Both the position numbers and the translations under genes were made by a program. A model generated the notes under the pieces. That model ran no database searches. It had not been told where the DNA came from and saw nothing but the letters and a program-made list of their open reading frames with translations. A stretch of DNA of 64,000 nucleotides. It comes from Drechmeria coniospora. Taxonomy: Eukaryota; Ascomycota; Sordariomycetes; Hypocreales; Ophiocordycipitaceae. Shown piece after piece: positions 43,119 through 52,865 of this stretch (within the stretch, counting starts at the first letter, position 1; each line of letters starts with the position of its first letter). The DNA lies in the NCBI RefSeq assembly GCF_001625195.1, contig NC_054389.1, forward strand, positions 6,258,520 through 6,322,519, written 5' to 3'.

Positions 43119-44783
43119 ATGCTCTGGCTGCGTCGAGGCACCATCTTGGTGACGCTCTTCCTCCTCGTCTCCTTCATCGCCTGGTTCGCACCGCGCGCGC
43201 TAAACCCGTCGCCGCCGAGCCCGGAGAAGCGAGCACGCGACAGCCTCTGGGTCAACAGCAGTCCCTACTTTTGGGACCGCCAAATATGTCGCTGGATAAG
43301 CATCTGCGGTTTGCTTCATCTCAGGAAGGACCCGGCCGCCCTCCCGGCCCCCCTGAGCTCGAAATCGGATGTCGAGGACGACGATGTGAGGATGGAGCTT
43401 CGTCGCAGGTCCGACCTCGAACCTCCCTTATCCTGGGAGGATATCGGGGACAGATCCAAAGCTGGCGGCACCGGTGCATCGCCCAAGCGACGGCGTCGTG
43501 TCGACGACAGGCGTGATGCCCGTGAGAGACGCAAGCAGTTCAAGCCCGTCCCCGACTTCGTCCTTCGCTACGCGCCCCTCGTCCACTTGTACTCGGGCGA
43601 GCAGTTTTGGCCCTCCGACATCCGCGAGCACGTTCAGCACATGAACGTAAGCGTCGAGGGCGAGTTCCTCAACACCACCGACCGCTGGACTCTGGACAAT
43701 CTACAGAAGCTGAACGAGAACGACGGTGTCATCGTGCTTCACAGTGCCGACGACGTCGAAACCCGACCCCAATGGTTGCACAGCCATTTCAACAGACCCA
43801 ACCCCTTCCCGGACGACGGTGAGGAAAAGCCCACGGGAGACGAGGAGAAACCCGACATGCGCAAGGAAACGACCAGCTGGTTTGATGTTGGCAGAGACGA
43901 TCCCCTGCATCGAATCACTGCCCCTCGCTTCGGCATGCACCAGCAGCGGCCCCGGTCCGAGATGCCCCGCCTGTCCTCGCGCGGCCACAAGCCGGATGCC
44001 AGCGGCTACTCCCGAGCCCCTGCTGTCCTTATCCTCGTCGACAAGGGTTCCGGTATCCTCGACGCCTTCTGGTTCTTCTTCTACTCCTACAATCTTGGCC
44101 AGACGGTGCTGGGCATTCGCTTTGGCAACCATATCGGCGACTGGGAACATTCAATGATTCGCTTCGAGAACGGCGAGCCTCGCGGCATCTTCTTCTCCGA
44201 ACACGAGGGCGGACAAGCTTACGCTTGGGATGCCGTCGGGAAGCGTGGCGAACGCCCCGTCATATACTCTGCTGTCGGCTCTCATGCCATGTACCCGCTG
44301 CCAGGCGATCATCCCTACGTGCTGCCGTTCCGCATGTTGAAGGATGTCACGGACAAGGGCCCCCTGTGGGACCCGGCCCTGAACAACTATGCCTATCACT
44401 ACGACTACACCCGGGAGGACCCTCAAGACACGTGGGACCCCCTCGATGGCGAGATTAGCCAGATACCGGAGCCCGAAGATGAGTTGGCCGACATACACTT
44501 CGCCGAGAACGTTGTCGAGAGGCACAACACCCGCGACACCCACAGCCTCGTCCCGGCTGCGTCTAACCCCAACGCGCCCACCTCGTGGTTTCACTTCAAG
44601 GGCCGCTGGGGTGACCAAGTCTACAGTCTCGCCGACATCCGTCAATGGCGCCTTTTCGGCCAATACCACTATGTCACTGGCCCCGCGGGGCCCAAGTTCA
44701 AAAGGCTCGACCGTGCGAAGATGTGCCAGAGCTTAAAATGCCGCATTCTCTACAAGGTAGACCCCAAGAGAACGTGGTACTGA
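43119..44783 (+). CDS. Vps62 family protein (Vps62/Tda6-like)
   Basis: The gene is a single exon of 554 residues. Residues about 7-26 (GTILVTLFLLVSFIAWFAP) form one hydrophobic signal-anchor. The long C-terminal part has the Vps62-family blocks: YAPLVHLYSGEQFWPSDI, then FWFFFYSYNLGQTVLGIRFG, NHIGDWEHSMIRFENG, FFSEHEGGQAYAW, and YSAVGSHAMYPLPGDH. These Gly/His/Asp-rich segments recur in yeast Vps62 and Tda6, linked to vacuolar protein sorting, though the biochemical activity is unknown. A Lys/Asp/Glu-rich stretch at about residues 235-260 interrupts the conserved domain. The start follows a C run and lies directly upstream of the signal-anchor. It converges on the uncharacterised gene at 45888. 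Confidence 0.9.
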   Translation: MLWLRRGTILVTLFLLVSFIAWFAPRALNPSPPSPEKRARDSLWVNSSPYFWDRQICRWISICGLLHLRKDPAALPAPLSSKSDVEDDDVRMELRRRSDLEPPLSWEDIGDRSKAGGTGASPKRRRRVDDRRDARERRKQFKPVPDFVLRYAPLVHLYSGEQFWPSDIREHVQHMNVSVEGEFLNTTDRWTLDNLQKLNENDGVIVLHSADDVETRPQWLHSHFNRPNPFPDDGEEKPTGDEEKPDMRKETTSWFDVGRDDPLHRITAPRFGMHQQRPRSEMPRLSSRGHKPDASGYSRAPAVLILVDKGSGILDAFWFFFYSYNLGQTVLGIRFGNHIGDWEHSMIRFENGEPRGIFFSEHEGGQAYAWDAVGKRGERPVIYSAVGSHAMYPLPGDHPYVLPFRMLKDVTDKGPLWDPALNNYAYHYDYTREDPQDTWDPLDGEISQIPEPEDELADIHFAENVVERHNTRDTHSLVPAASNPNAPTSWFHFKGRWGDQVYSLADIRQWRLFGQYHYVTGPAGPKFKRLDRAKMCQSLKCRILYKVDPKRTWY

Positions 44784-45887
44784 TGGTCCGAATTCGCCAT
44801 ATTTGTTTCCGAGAGCCAAGCATTGCTATTTTTTTTTCGACTCGGTGCTCAATCACTCCACAATGTGCTTGCGTCGAAGCATGCCAAAGGATGAGGCGTT
44901 CCTGCTTCATCAGAGACGGATAGGGCGTTGCGGCAATCGACAGCGTCACTTAGAAGAAGTGCCCACAGACTTGCGCATCGAGAGAGAAGCCGCTTTTCCA
45001 TCCCGAGATGCTTGGGTACCGTCAGCTCCCTACGCATACATGCGGTCTTCCAGGACTACTACCTGGCACTCGGGCTCCAGATGCTCGTGTGATGGCGACC
45101 CATTGCTTTGTTTTCATTTCAAGGTTTTATTCTCATGCATTAGCTAGACACCAGGTGATGCATTATAGACGGGACAGGAGTATGGAGTTGTCAGCGCAGT
45201 TCCTAGTATGCTAAAGTCTTGAAACATATCCTTGCGGCCGTCTTTGAGGATGAAAATCGCAAGCTTGTTTTGACTCTCGACATAGCCGTGAACAGTGAGA
45301 ACGAAAACGACGCTACCACCGGGCGTGCTCAGCAAAAGGGTATATAGTGACAGCATCGGCCGGCAGTATTGAGTGTGATTTCTCAGGTTGTACTACAGAA
45401 AGTCGAGCATACGTTCCAAATGCTCGCTTGCAAACCACCTCGCAGGCATTTCTTGAATAATTGCCGTAAACAGCCGTCCATGCAAGGGCCCGCTGCCTAT
45501 CCGTCCCTGTTGTTCCGCCAGAACACTGTCCAAAATTGCCAACGTTCCCGCTTAGATCCCAGCCGTCTGGCAATGAATACCCACGTGCGCAATGCATATC
45601 TAGTATCTGATGCTTATAATGATGATGGTGATGATGTGAGTCGGATATCCTTCCTGATAAATGACAGAAAAATACGCCTGCAGAACGAATCGCCGCTATT
45701 GGTATGAACATATTACAAAGGGGGGAGGGGGGGTGAGAACTGAGATGGGTGCGGCGCATGGTTGGAGAGGAGTACTTAAGTTGTACGGTTCGCGCCAAGA
45801 TGGTATCATTCATAACTCCTTGCAGAAAAAGGGCAAAATGGTACGCCATCGTCGTTGTCAACGTGACACGCATGGTCCAATCGTACG
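44784..45887. other. Convergent intergenic 1.1 kb
   Basis: Contains the 3' flanks of the Vps62-family gene and of the next minus-strand gene. A 186-codon minus ORF at 45313-45873 includes a His run from an ATG/ATGATG microsatellite (about 45617-45637) and has no family support. No GTAC block. Confidence 0.45.
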
Positions 45888-48704
45888 TTATTCGTCCTCG
45901 TGAATGCGGAAATCGGCACCGCCATGATGAGGTGCTGCGCGATTCGTGCTTGGATATTCGGATGGTTGGCTGCTGGCATCGCTTCGCCTGTCGTCATGTT
46001 GCTGCTGCTGCTGCGGGTCAATGTTCTCCCCGTCGGACAGGCCTTCTTGGTCCTCGATGCCAGGCCACGGTTCGTCCTCAGGCAGCTGCCATGGCTGTGA
46101 GTCACGCGCAGGTTGAGCATGAGTTGTCATCTCCTCGCTCGTGACGCTCTCATCCTCGTCCCTGTCGACGTATGACTCATCGTCGGATGCATTCTCGTAT
46201 ATGTTGATGTCGGTGAGCATGTAGTCCAGATCGGTAGCATACTCCGTCGCGGTGCGCGCCACACTGGTGCTGCGCAGCGGTCGAATTTCCTGCAGCGGCA
46301 CGTTGCTGTACGGCGTGGCGTAGGCGCATGGCGTCTCGCCTCGTCGCAAACCAGGGGGCAGCGGGCTTGGTGAGGCGGTTCTTCTCGGTGTGAAGCGCAG
46401 GTGGTTAGGCGAACGCGGTCGTTTCTTGGTGACGCCTGCTTGTGACATGGCTCTCGCGCTTGGTGTGGAGCGTCTAGTCTTGCCATACGACATCACTCGA
46501 CGTCCATCCACCATGGGCGAGCTGCGGGCATGTGCCGAATCGAGGACCGAGACTGTTCGGATGTGTGGTGGCAAGGACGGTCTTCGAGTGGTCAGCACGG
46601 GGGACTGGGCCCGCCAAACGGCCGGGCTTGTTGACCTTCGCCACAGCCTACCGTCGTGGCCGGGAACGATCAACGGCGACATGGACACGCGGTGCCCTCC
46701 GCGGCGCATGCCCATGGACAATGGCGGGCTCGGCACGTCATCCAGCTGCTCGGTCCACGACCAGTGTTCCTCCAGGGCATCGGCCTCGGGCACCTCCTGC
46801 GACTCGGGTACATCTGGGTAAACGCGACTCATCTCTCGCACTCGTTGCCAGCTCCAGCCAGTCTCGTACGCGTGGCGGTCCTGCAGGTATGCGTCGGGGT
46901 GGGTGATGAAGAGCCTCGGCTGCGAGGATCTCATCATGACGGAGTTGAGGAATTGCACGTCCCATAGGCTCGGATTCATCATCTCGTAAGCGCTCAAGAA
47001 GCGGAGCCGGGAGTCTTTGTGAATCTTGCGAAGGGGCACCCATGACTGCTGCAGCCCCACGAATTTGGCGAATCGTGGGTCGGACGAGTGCGCTCGAGGG
47101 CCCATCTGCATTTCGCGAAAGGCGGCGGCAAAGGCCAGGTTGACGGCAGATTGGACGCTTCGGTAATCCGGGGCCTTGACGGCGACTGATTGAATCAAGC
47201 CTCTGCTCCGCAACCGCCGATCCGTGATGCTTGCGTCACCGCACGCCCGGGGCAGCAGCCAATCGACGTCCTGCTCGGCAGCGGCCCATTCGTTGTAGAA
47301 CGGCGACTGCGAGCGTCCTGTTGCACCGCTGTGGGTCATGGGCAGCTGTGTCCAATCGTCGACGCAGGCGGCGGCATCCGCCGTCTTGAACTCGCCAACC
47401 TCCTGCCAGAGTCTCTTCAGGGGGAAGGGCAGGAAGACGACCTCGATCTCCCAGGCATGGCCGAGGGAGGGCAGGTACGATTGCAGCTGAGAAACCTGGG
47501 CTTGGAGAGAGTGGATGTGAGTCATGAAATCCTGGGAATGCGCGGCACGACTTGCCACGCTCGTCGCGGCAGAGGCGATGCTTTGCGTGGCAGCATCGTC
47601 GTCTCGGACGACGCGCATGTTGGCCAGGCTGGCGTTGTCGTTGGCCGCGAGCTTCTCGACTTCATCGACCCTCGTCTCCAACTCGGCCATTCGTACGTCC
47701 AGGTTATCGAACCTATCATGACAGTCCTCGTGGAAGGACGTGTTCTCCACCCTGTCCAGACGACGTCCGTGGTCGCTGACAACGTCCGCGAGCTCAGCCA
47801 TGGCATGCGGAGCCACGCCGCCCGAGGCAGGGGCGGTTGAAGGTTCCGTCTGGGTGGATTCTTGCGGCCTCGAGGCCGTCGCGTCATGATGTTCGGGGTT
47901 CACGAATGCGGCCCGGTCGGTTCGGTAACCCAATTGCTGCCGGGTCGCCACGAGTTGTTGACTGGGCTGTGGCGATGGAGTTGGCGGCTTCGATGGACCG
48001 GCACCACTCAGTGTATTGAGACCTTTCCCGGCAAAGGGTCGCAGGTACCTCGTCTGGACCGACGAGGTGGTGGAAGCGGTTTGCGACGCCATCAGACACT
48101 GGGACGGAATAGGGGGCAACGGGTTCGTGTTTGCGGAGACGGGACAATGGAGAAAGTCGCCCCAAGCCAAGGTATCGGGCATGGATCCGGGAGGGCACTG
48201 GGTGGCACTGGGTATGGCTCGGATGTCGTCCTCCGCCGGCAAGTCGTGGACGAAGGAAAGGGGGGCTGCGGTGCCAAAGCTGGGGAGGTCAATGCCGGGC
48301 AGAGCGGGTGGTGTTATGAGAGAAATATCCAACATCGGGCTCAGGGGCTCGCGGTCGGTCTTGGGTTTCTCGTTTTCCTGTCCGGCGGGTGGATTCGGAT
48401 CCGACGGTGGTGCGTCGCGAGGTCCATGGTCATGGTAACAGGCATGATGGTTACACATGCACCAGCCCGCCTGATCAGAAATTGGACTGCCGGGCATCAG
48501 GCGGGTCCAGAAGCGGCGACAACCGCACTGGGCACCCGTGGCACCGGGTGTTAGATCGACATAGTTGCAACCGCCGGCGGGTAAAGCTCGTGGGTTGTGT
48601 GCAGTCGCATCGTTGTATATGTCGAAAATGGCTGCAGCGGGCTGCGACAGATCGGGCGGAGAAGCAGCCATTGAAGGGGGCCAAGCGAGGTCAGACCATG
48701 CCAT
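45888..48704 (-). CDS. Uncharacterised protein with N-terminal Cys/His cluster
   Basis: This is one long frame of 938 residues; ATG at 48704 or 48671 (MAASPPDLSQP). Near the N-terminus is a compact cluster of Cys 46, 60, 62, 82, 84 and 89 and His 86, 87, 91 and 93 (QCGCRRFW ... GWCMCNHHACYHDHG), which looks like a metal site but matches no zinc finger I know. Pro/Ser-rich linker follows. Residues about 305-420 contain heptad-like coiled coil (DRVENTS...MAELETRVDEVEKL). A conserved-looking globular block follows, about 420-640 (HAWEIEVVFLPFPLKRLW, then LQQSWVPLRKIHKDSRLRFL). The C-terminal third is basic and Ser/Pro-rich, then acidic with a short polyGln. Function unknown; it may be a nuclear or chromatin-linked protein, but that is a guess. 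Confidence 0.8.
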   Translation of the reverse strand: MAWSDLAWPPSMAASPPDLSQPAAAIFDIYNDATAHNPRALPAGGCNYVDLTPGATGAQCGCRRFWTRLMPGSPISDQAGWCMCNHHACYHDHGPRDAPPSDPNPPAGQENEKPKTDREPLSPMLDISLITPPALPGIDLPSFGTAAPLSFVHDLPAEDDIRAIPSATQCPPGSMPDTLAWGDFLHCPVSANTNPLPPIPSQCLMASQTASTTSSVQTRYLRPFAGKGLNTLSGAGPSKPPTPSPQPSQQLVATRQQLGYRTDRAAFVNPEHHDATASRPQESTQTEPSTAPASGGVAPHAMAELADVVSDHGRRLDRVENTSFHEDCHDRFDNLDVRMAELETRVDEVEKLAANDNASLANMRVVRDDDAATQSIASAATSVASRAAHSQDFMTHIHSLQAQVSQLQSYLPSLGHAWEIEVVFLPFPLKRLWQEVGEFKTADAAACVDDWTQLPMTHSGATGRSQSPFYNEWAAAEQDVDWLLPRACGDASITDRRLRSRGLIQSVAVKAPDYRSVQSAVNLAFAAAFREMQMGPRAHSSDPRFAKFVGLQQSWVPLRKIHKDSRLRFLSAYEMMNPSLWDVQFLNSVMMRSSQPRLFITHPDAYLQDRHAYETGWSWQRVREMSRVYPDVPESQEVPEADALEEHWSWTEQLDDVPSPPLSMGMRRGGHRVSMSPLIVPGHDGRLWRRSTSPAVWRAQSPVLTTRRPSLPPHIRTVSVLDSAHARSSPMVDGRRVMSYGKTRRSTPSARAMSQAGVTKKRPRSPNHLRFTPRRTASPSPLPPGLRRGETPCAYATPYSNVPLQEIRPLRSTSVARTATEYATDLDYMLTDINIYENASDDESYVDRDEDESVTSEEMTTHAQPARDSQPWQLPEDEPWPGIEDQEGLSDGENIDPQQQQQHDDRRSDASSQPSEYPSTNRAAPHHGGADFRIHEDE

Positions 48705-49259
48705 GCAAGGATATTTCGAGTTGCTGGCTTCGATCGACCGAGAGCAATCGAGGACTGGGTTGTTGCTAAACCGGTCGCGTCAGGAGCTCGCGATTCGAGC
48801 TGGCGCGCATGGGTCCCAAGCGCAGCGGCGGCTGGGCGATATCTAGTCCATGGTCCTTGGCGATGTCGTTCGAAGAGAATGGAGAGGGCGCTGAAGGTCG
48901 AAGAAAAGGGCGTCACAGACCGAGCCGTGGTGGCAGTGCTGTTGAGATGGAAATCGAGGGGATGGACGGGGGGTCATATAAACGATTCGGCGGCGGGGAT
49001 TGGAGACCAGCTGATTGTCGTGGTGTCGATGTCGAAATTGGACGCGAGCGAGCTCGAACGGAGAAGGAGCGCCGGATGGACGAGGTCGTTGGATAGGATG
49101 AGGCGGCGGTGAAGAGGCTGAATGGGAGGGACGCCGAGTAAAGTTGAGGCAAGGAGAGACGAAGAGAGATGAAGAGAGATGAAGAGAAGAAAGGTCAGGA
49201 GAGGAAAGGGGAGAAGAGGAGGAGAGGTGAGGGGATGAGCTTTTGGGAGCTTGAAGGAG

Positions 49260-49375
49260 GCAAGTACGGGACTACCTCATTGTACATGTCCCAGCTAGAG
49301 ATACGTTCGGGGTACTTTTGTACTTTTGGTGAGAACGGAGCAAGTACTTGCATTACAGTACAGTACTTCCATCAG
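49260..49375. repeat. Small GTAC repeat patch
   Basis: Contains GGCAAGTACGGGACTACC, TTGTACATGTCCC, TTTTGTACTTTTGG and TTACAGTACAGTACTTCC. Confidence 0.5.
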
Positions 49376-49589
49376 GCTTCCCCGCCAACTCCGGTCCTGG
49401 CGACGCGCAAACCCCCGCGCTGCGAGCTCGTGTGTGGAAAATCCAAATGAAACAGAACAACAGACAACAAAATAAATAGCCGTATTAGCTGCTCCATCCG
49501 AACCAACAACAAATAAGTCTGCCTAGTGGAACTCGGATTCCGTTCATCCTGTCGCTCGCGTCGCTCGCTCGAGGTCGTCCAAATTTACG

Positions 49590-49800
49590 TGAGGGCAAGT
49601 ATTACATGTACGGACGGCGTACGGAGTACGGAGTACAGTACAGGTAGGCTTAACCCGCAACGCCAATCGCGGGCCGCTGCGCGAACCATTTCCACACTAC
49701 ATACAGTGCTTACTAGTATTCCTCACAGCACACACCTACTCTGTGCATGTACTATAAAGCAGGTGTTGCACTACCTAGTAGTTACTAGGAACCTAGTATT
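49590..49800. repeat. GTAC/TACGGAG repeat block
   Basis: Opens with ATGTACGGACGGCG followed by tandem GTACGGAGTACGGAGTACAG, the clearest run of the 7-bp TACGGAG unit, then scattered ACCTAGTA and TACTAGGA words. Confidence 0.7.
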
Positions 49801-50628
49801 TAGTTCTCATTTGGTGCCTTCAAGGCTAACCCCACCGTACTGTAGATACTTGGTCGTTGGCCGTACCGCTGCGGGCACCAGCAGTCAAAACACCACCAGC
49901 TGCAAATGTATCTTTTTCTTGGGCGTAGGGCTAATTACATGTACAGCATATTCCCGTCATCATGCTGCGCATCATCATGGAGACTCCATGGCAGGCCATC
50001 ACTCCATATGACTCCCCGGCCTTTCTCTCACCTGACCGGCCTATCATCCTGCCGCCTCCTCCCTCGATCGGGTCGTAGGGCACGGGATGAGGTAGCGCGA
50101 CGAGGAGGCGCATCGACTCTGACTCTTCCACCACCCCTCGGCAAGGGCCTTTACGCGATCCACGCGCCGCGCCGCGCTCTCCGGGGGGGCAGCCTCCCCA
50201 ATGCCTGGCGTATATGCACACTTATAGTGCCAAGCCCCACTCTTCCATCACCTCGAGCATCGCCTCCCTTTCGGCTTGCCGACCAGAATCTCGTGCCGTC
50301 CAATGGCTGCCCTCGCTGTCCGTTCCTGTCACTGTCACTGTCGTTGTCGCCATCACGGTGCGTCGGCAACCCATGTCGGGCATGTCTCTCCTCCATCGCC
50401 GTCCCTGGCTGCCTCCCAGTCCGCGGCTCGTTCTGTTTTCCTGGTATTGATTGTACGCACCCACTTGCTACCCTCGACTCTGCAGCATGACGTGTCGTGT
50501 CTGCACATCAACTATTTTGTCTGCATGAGAACTATCATGCATGGACGTTGCGAATATGCATGGGCCAGCGCGCGAGGTGAGAGATGTGGCTGCGCCTAAC
50601 CTATTGCCATCGCCCCTCCCGCAGCGGT

Positions 50629-50661
50629 GAGGCGAGAGGCGCGAGAGGCGCGAGAGGCGCA
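50629..50661. repeat. 9-bp tandem repeat GCGAGAGGC
   Basis: Three to four consecutive units of GCGAGAGGC. Intergenic, no associated gene. Confidence 0.75.
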
Positions 50662-51191
50662 ACCAGGCAGTGGCATTCTTGCTTTCGAGTCCCGGCCAAG
50701 TATTTGCTTGCTTATAGTCGGCCACACGCCGGCAACAGGCGTACATGAAAACATGCACGTATGCGTGGAAGTATCTGTGCATGTGTGGGCCTACGTGTGC
50801 CTGTATGTGCATCATGTGTGTTCATGTATGCGCATGTGTAAACGTACAAGTGTGCATTCGCATGCTGCTGCATTGTGCAATTCCATCTACAGTACTCGCA
50901 TCGGTCGGATGGGCGTGTGTCTGTGTGCGCTCATGCAAAAACAAAAACGTGGAATCAGCGGCACACATGAAATAAATGGTCGAGTCGTCCGCAATTGAGT
51001 TGTGTTGGATTCTTCATTCTAAGAAGTAGAGACTTGGTTGTACACACATGTATAAGTCGTAAAACATCTCGTGCGCCATCGGGTCCCGGCCGTGAAGCTG
51101 AGGACGCTTGCGAGGGGTACGAGGGGTATTAGGGTACCGGCCGATGCGGGTACCGAGCGATAGGCCGTCGTGTGCTATGCATCCGTGACTC

Positions 51192-52865
51192 TCAAATCTC
51201 GCCCCAGCTTCCCATGGGTCCGTGAGAGGCGATCATCGATCCGGTTCCCAACGAACCGCCAATGTCCCAGTAATGTCTCGACGAGCAGCTGCTCCTCCGC
51301 GCCGACCGCCTCGTGCTCTGGCTCGCACAGCTGCTGTGATGGCGCAGGGCCACCGGCGAACTCGCCGGCACCGTGGCCTTGAACGACCTCCGGTCGGCGG
51401 CCCGGGAGCGGGCGATGAGCGGGTGGTGCTGGCGCACGCGACTGATCTTGGCGGTGCCGTCCTGCGCCGTTGACGCGTTCGTGTGGGCGCCGGGCGACTG
51501 CGTCTTGGGCTGGGGCGCAAAGTGCGACAGGACGTATCGAAAGACGAGCTTGACGTCGAGACTCCGCTCCCACTCGTCCTTGGTGAAGACGTCATCCATG
51601 CCCACGGCCTCGTTGCCCGTCTCGGTCGTCTCCTCGACTCTCCGGTCGGGCACGACCAAGGTCGGAGGGAGCTGGCGCATCGTTGGTTGAAAGGCCGGCA
51701 AGGATGGCTGCCTCGGACGCCGGCCTGCCTCGGACATGGCCGCCGTCCGTGGCGTGTCTGCCGTCTCGGGTATGACGGGCAGGCCGGCGTAGGGAATGGC
51801 CATCTGCTGCATCCGCGCGTAGGTCGAGAAGGCGCCCGGATGATGAGACAGGTGGTTGACGAGCATGCCCACCTCCCTCGACAGCGTGTTGAGCATCTCC
51901 AACTGCCATCCCTCCTCGGCCCCTTCCGTGCCCGTCTCCGTCGGTGACGCTCGGGGTGTGGTGGGGCCATCGTCATCGGCGAGAAGCGACTCGCCCAGGA
52001 GGACGGATAGGAGCCTGTCGTCAATACCAAGCATGTCCTTGATGAGCTTGCGCGTCATGGTGGCCAGAAAGCCGTCCGGTTGGTGGTCGCCGCTCTCGAC
52101 GGCGTCCTCGTCGTGCCAGGTCATGTCGTCGGACTCGGCGTCTCGAGAACGCGTGGCTCGGTGCATCGACGCCTGCGATTTCCGTCTTCGTCTCGTCTCA
52201 CGCTGAACCTCGTCGATGAGTGTTCGGCTGTGCTCAAGCCGCCAGGCCTCGATCCGCTGCCGCTTTTCCTCCTCTTGATTCTGGCCGTGCTCGGCATCGA
52301 AAAGTCCGCCGTCGAAGCTGTCGAGCCTCCGACGAACCCGTCGAGGATTGAACCTCTCGAACTGGTAGATTTGCTCGAGCACGTCCCTTCCCATGAGGGG
52401 TTGATCGAAGCGAAAGGAGCCGAGCCCGTCGTGGGTCGGCAGAACGGGCAGAGGGTGCTGGAGGCCCGATTCGGACCAGGTTTGGGCGCCCGGGTGGGAT
52501 CGAAACTCGGGTAGGTGGCTGTCGAGGCTGTCGAGCTCGCCGTCGTCTTCCACGGACCCGTCGTCGACGGCGGAGAAGGAGGTGGACCGGTCGTGCCGCG
52601 CCGATCTTGCTGTGGGATCCTGGACGCTACCAAGATCGCTCAACCGTGACCGGCCTGGCGTGTCTAGGGAGTGTTCCGTCTCGGTGAGGTACGAGGTGGT
52701 CGTCGTGTCGGTCGGAGGGGAGAAGAGGACCCAGGTTTGCGACTCTTGCACCCGCTCTTCGGACGCCGCTCGCACTTGGAGGGCGACGTCGTCATCCTCG
52801 ACGATGGCGGAACGAGCGGCCCTTGCCCGCTGCGGGGGTGCGCGCGCCGACTGCTGGAAAGCCAT
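51192..52865 (-). CDS. Uncharacterised fungal protein, 557 residues
   Basis: A single frame of 557 residues starting MAFQQSARAPPQRARAA. It contains a short conserved-looking ESQTWVLFSPP motif (about 40-52), a long Ser/Asp-rich linker, a charged helical segment (RIEAWRLEHSRTLIDEVQRE), a folded-looking stretch (FLATMTRKLIKDMLGIDDRL), and near the C-terminus DVKLVFRYVLSHF followed by a Ser/Arg-rich tail ending HYWDIGGSLGTGSM. I recognise no domain and no targeting signal. A competing frame over the last 130 codons is also open, so a late intron cannot be excluded. A GGAA microsatellite lies just upstream at 52906-52928. The function is unknown; length and composition suggest a soluble regulatory or scaffold protein. 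Confidence 0.75.
   Translation of the reverse strand: MAFQQSARAPPQRARAARSAIVEDDDVALQVRAASEERVQESQTWVLFSPPTDTTTTSYLTETEHSLDTPGRSRLSDLGSVQDPTARSARHDRSTSFSAVDDGSVEDDGELDSLDSHLPEFRSHPGAQTWSESGLQHPLPVLPTHDGLGSFRFDQPLMGRDVLEQIYQFERFNPRRVRRRLDSFDGGLFDAEHGQNQEEEKRQRIEAWRLEHSRTLIDEVQRETRRRRKSQASMHRATRSRDAESDDMTWHDEDAVESGDHQPDGFLATMTRKLIKDMLGIDDRLLSVLLGESLLADDDGPTTPRASPTETGTEGAEEGWQLEMLNTLSREVGMLVNHLSHHPGAFSTYARMQQMAIPYAGLPVIPETADTPRTAAMSEAGRRPRQPSLPAFQPTMRQLPPTLVVPDRRVEETTETGNEAVGMDDVFTKDEWERSLDVKLVFRYVLSHFAPQPKTQSPGAHTNASTAQDGTAKISRVRQHHPLIARSRAADRRSFKATVPASSPVALRHHSSCASQSTRRSARRSSCSSRHYWDIGGSLGTGSMIASHGPMGSWGEI

Larger units (their letters stand above)
48705..51191. other. Intergenic 2.5 kb
   Basis: Promoter side of the 45888-48704 gene, then unassigned sequence. 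Contents: GA-rich stretch 49150-49250, GTAC repeat patches at 49260-49375 and 49590-49800, a 9-bp tandem (GCGAGAGGC) at about 50629-50661, and a TG/CA-alternating stretch at 50730-50940. ORFs up to 194 codons are not supported. Confidence 0.45.

Noticed and set aside
45313..45873. 186-codon minus-strand ORF with a His run
   Set aside because: Contains a microsatellite-encoded His run, no signal peptide and no family match; it lies between two convergent genes where 3' UTRs are expected.
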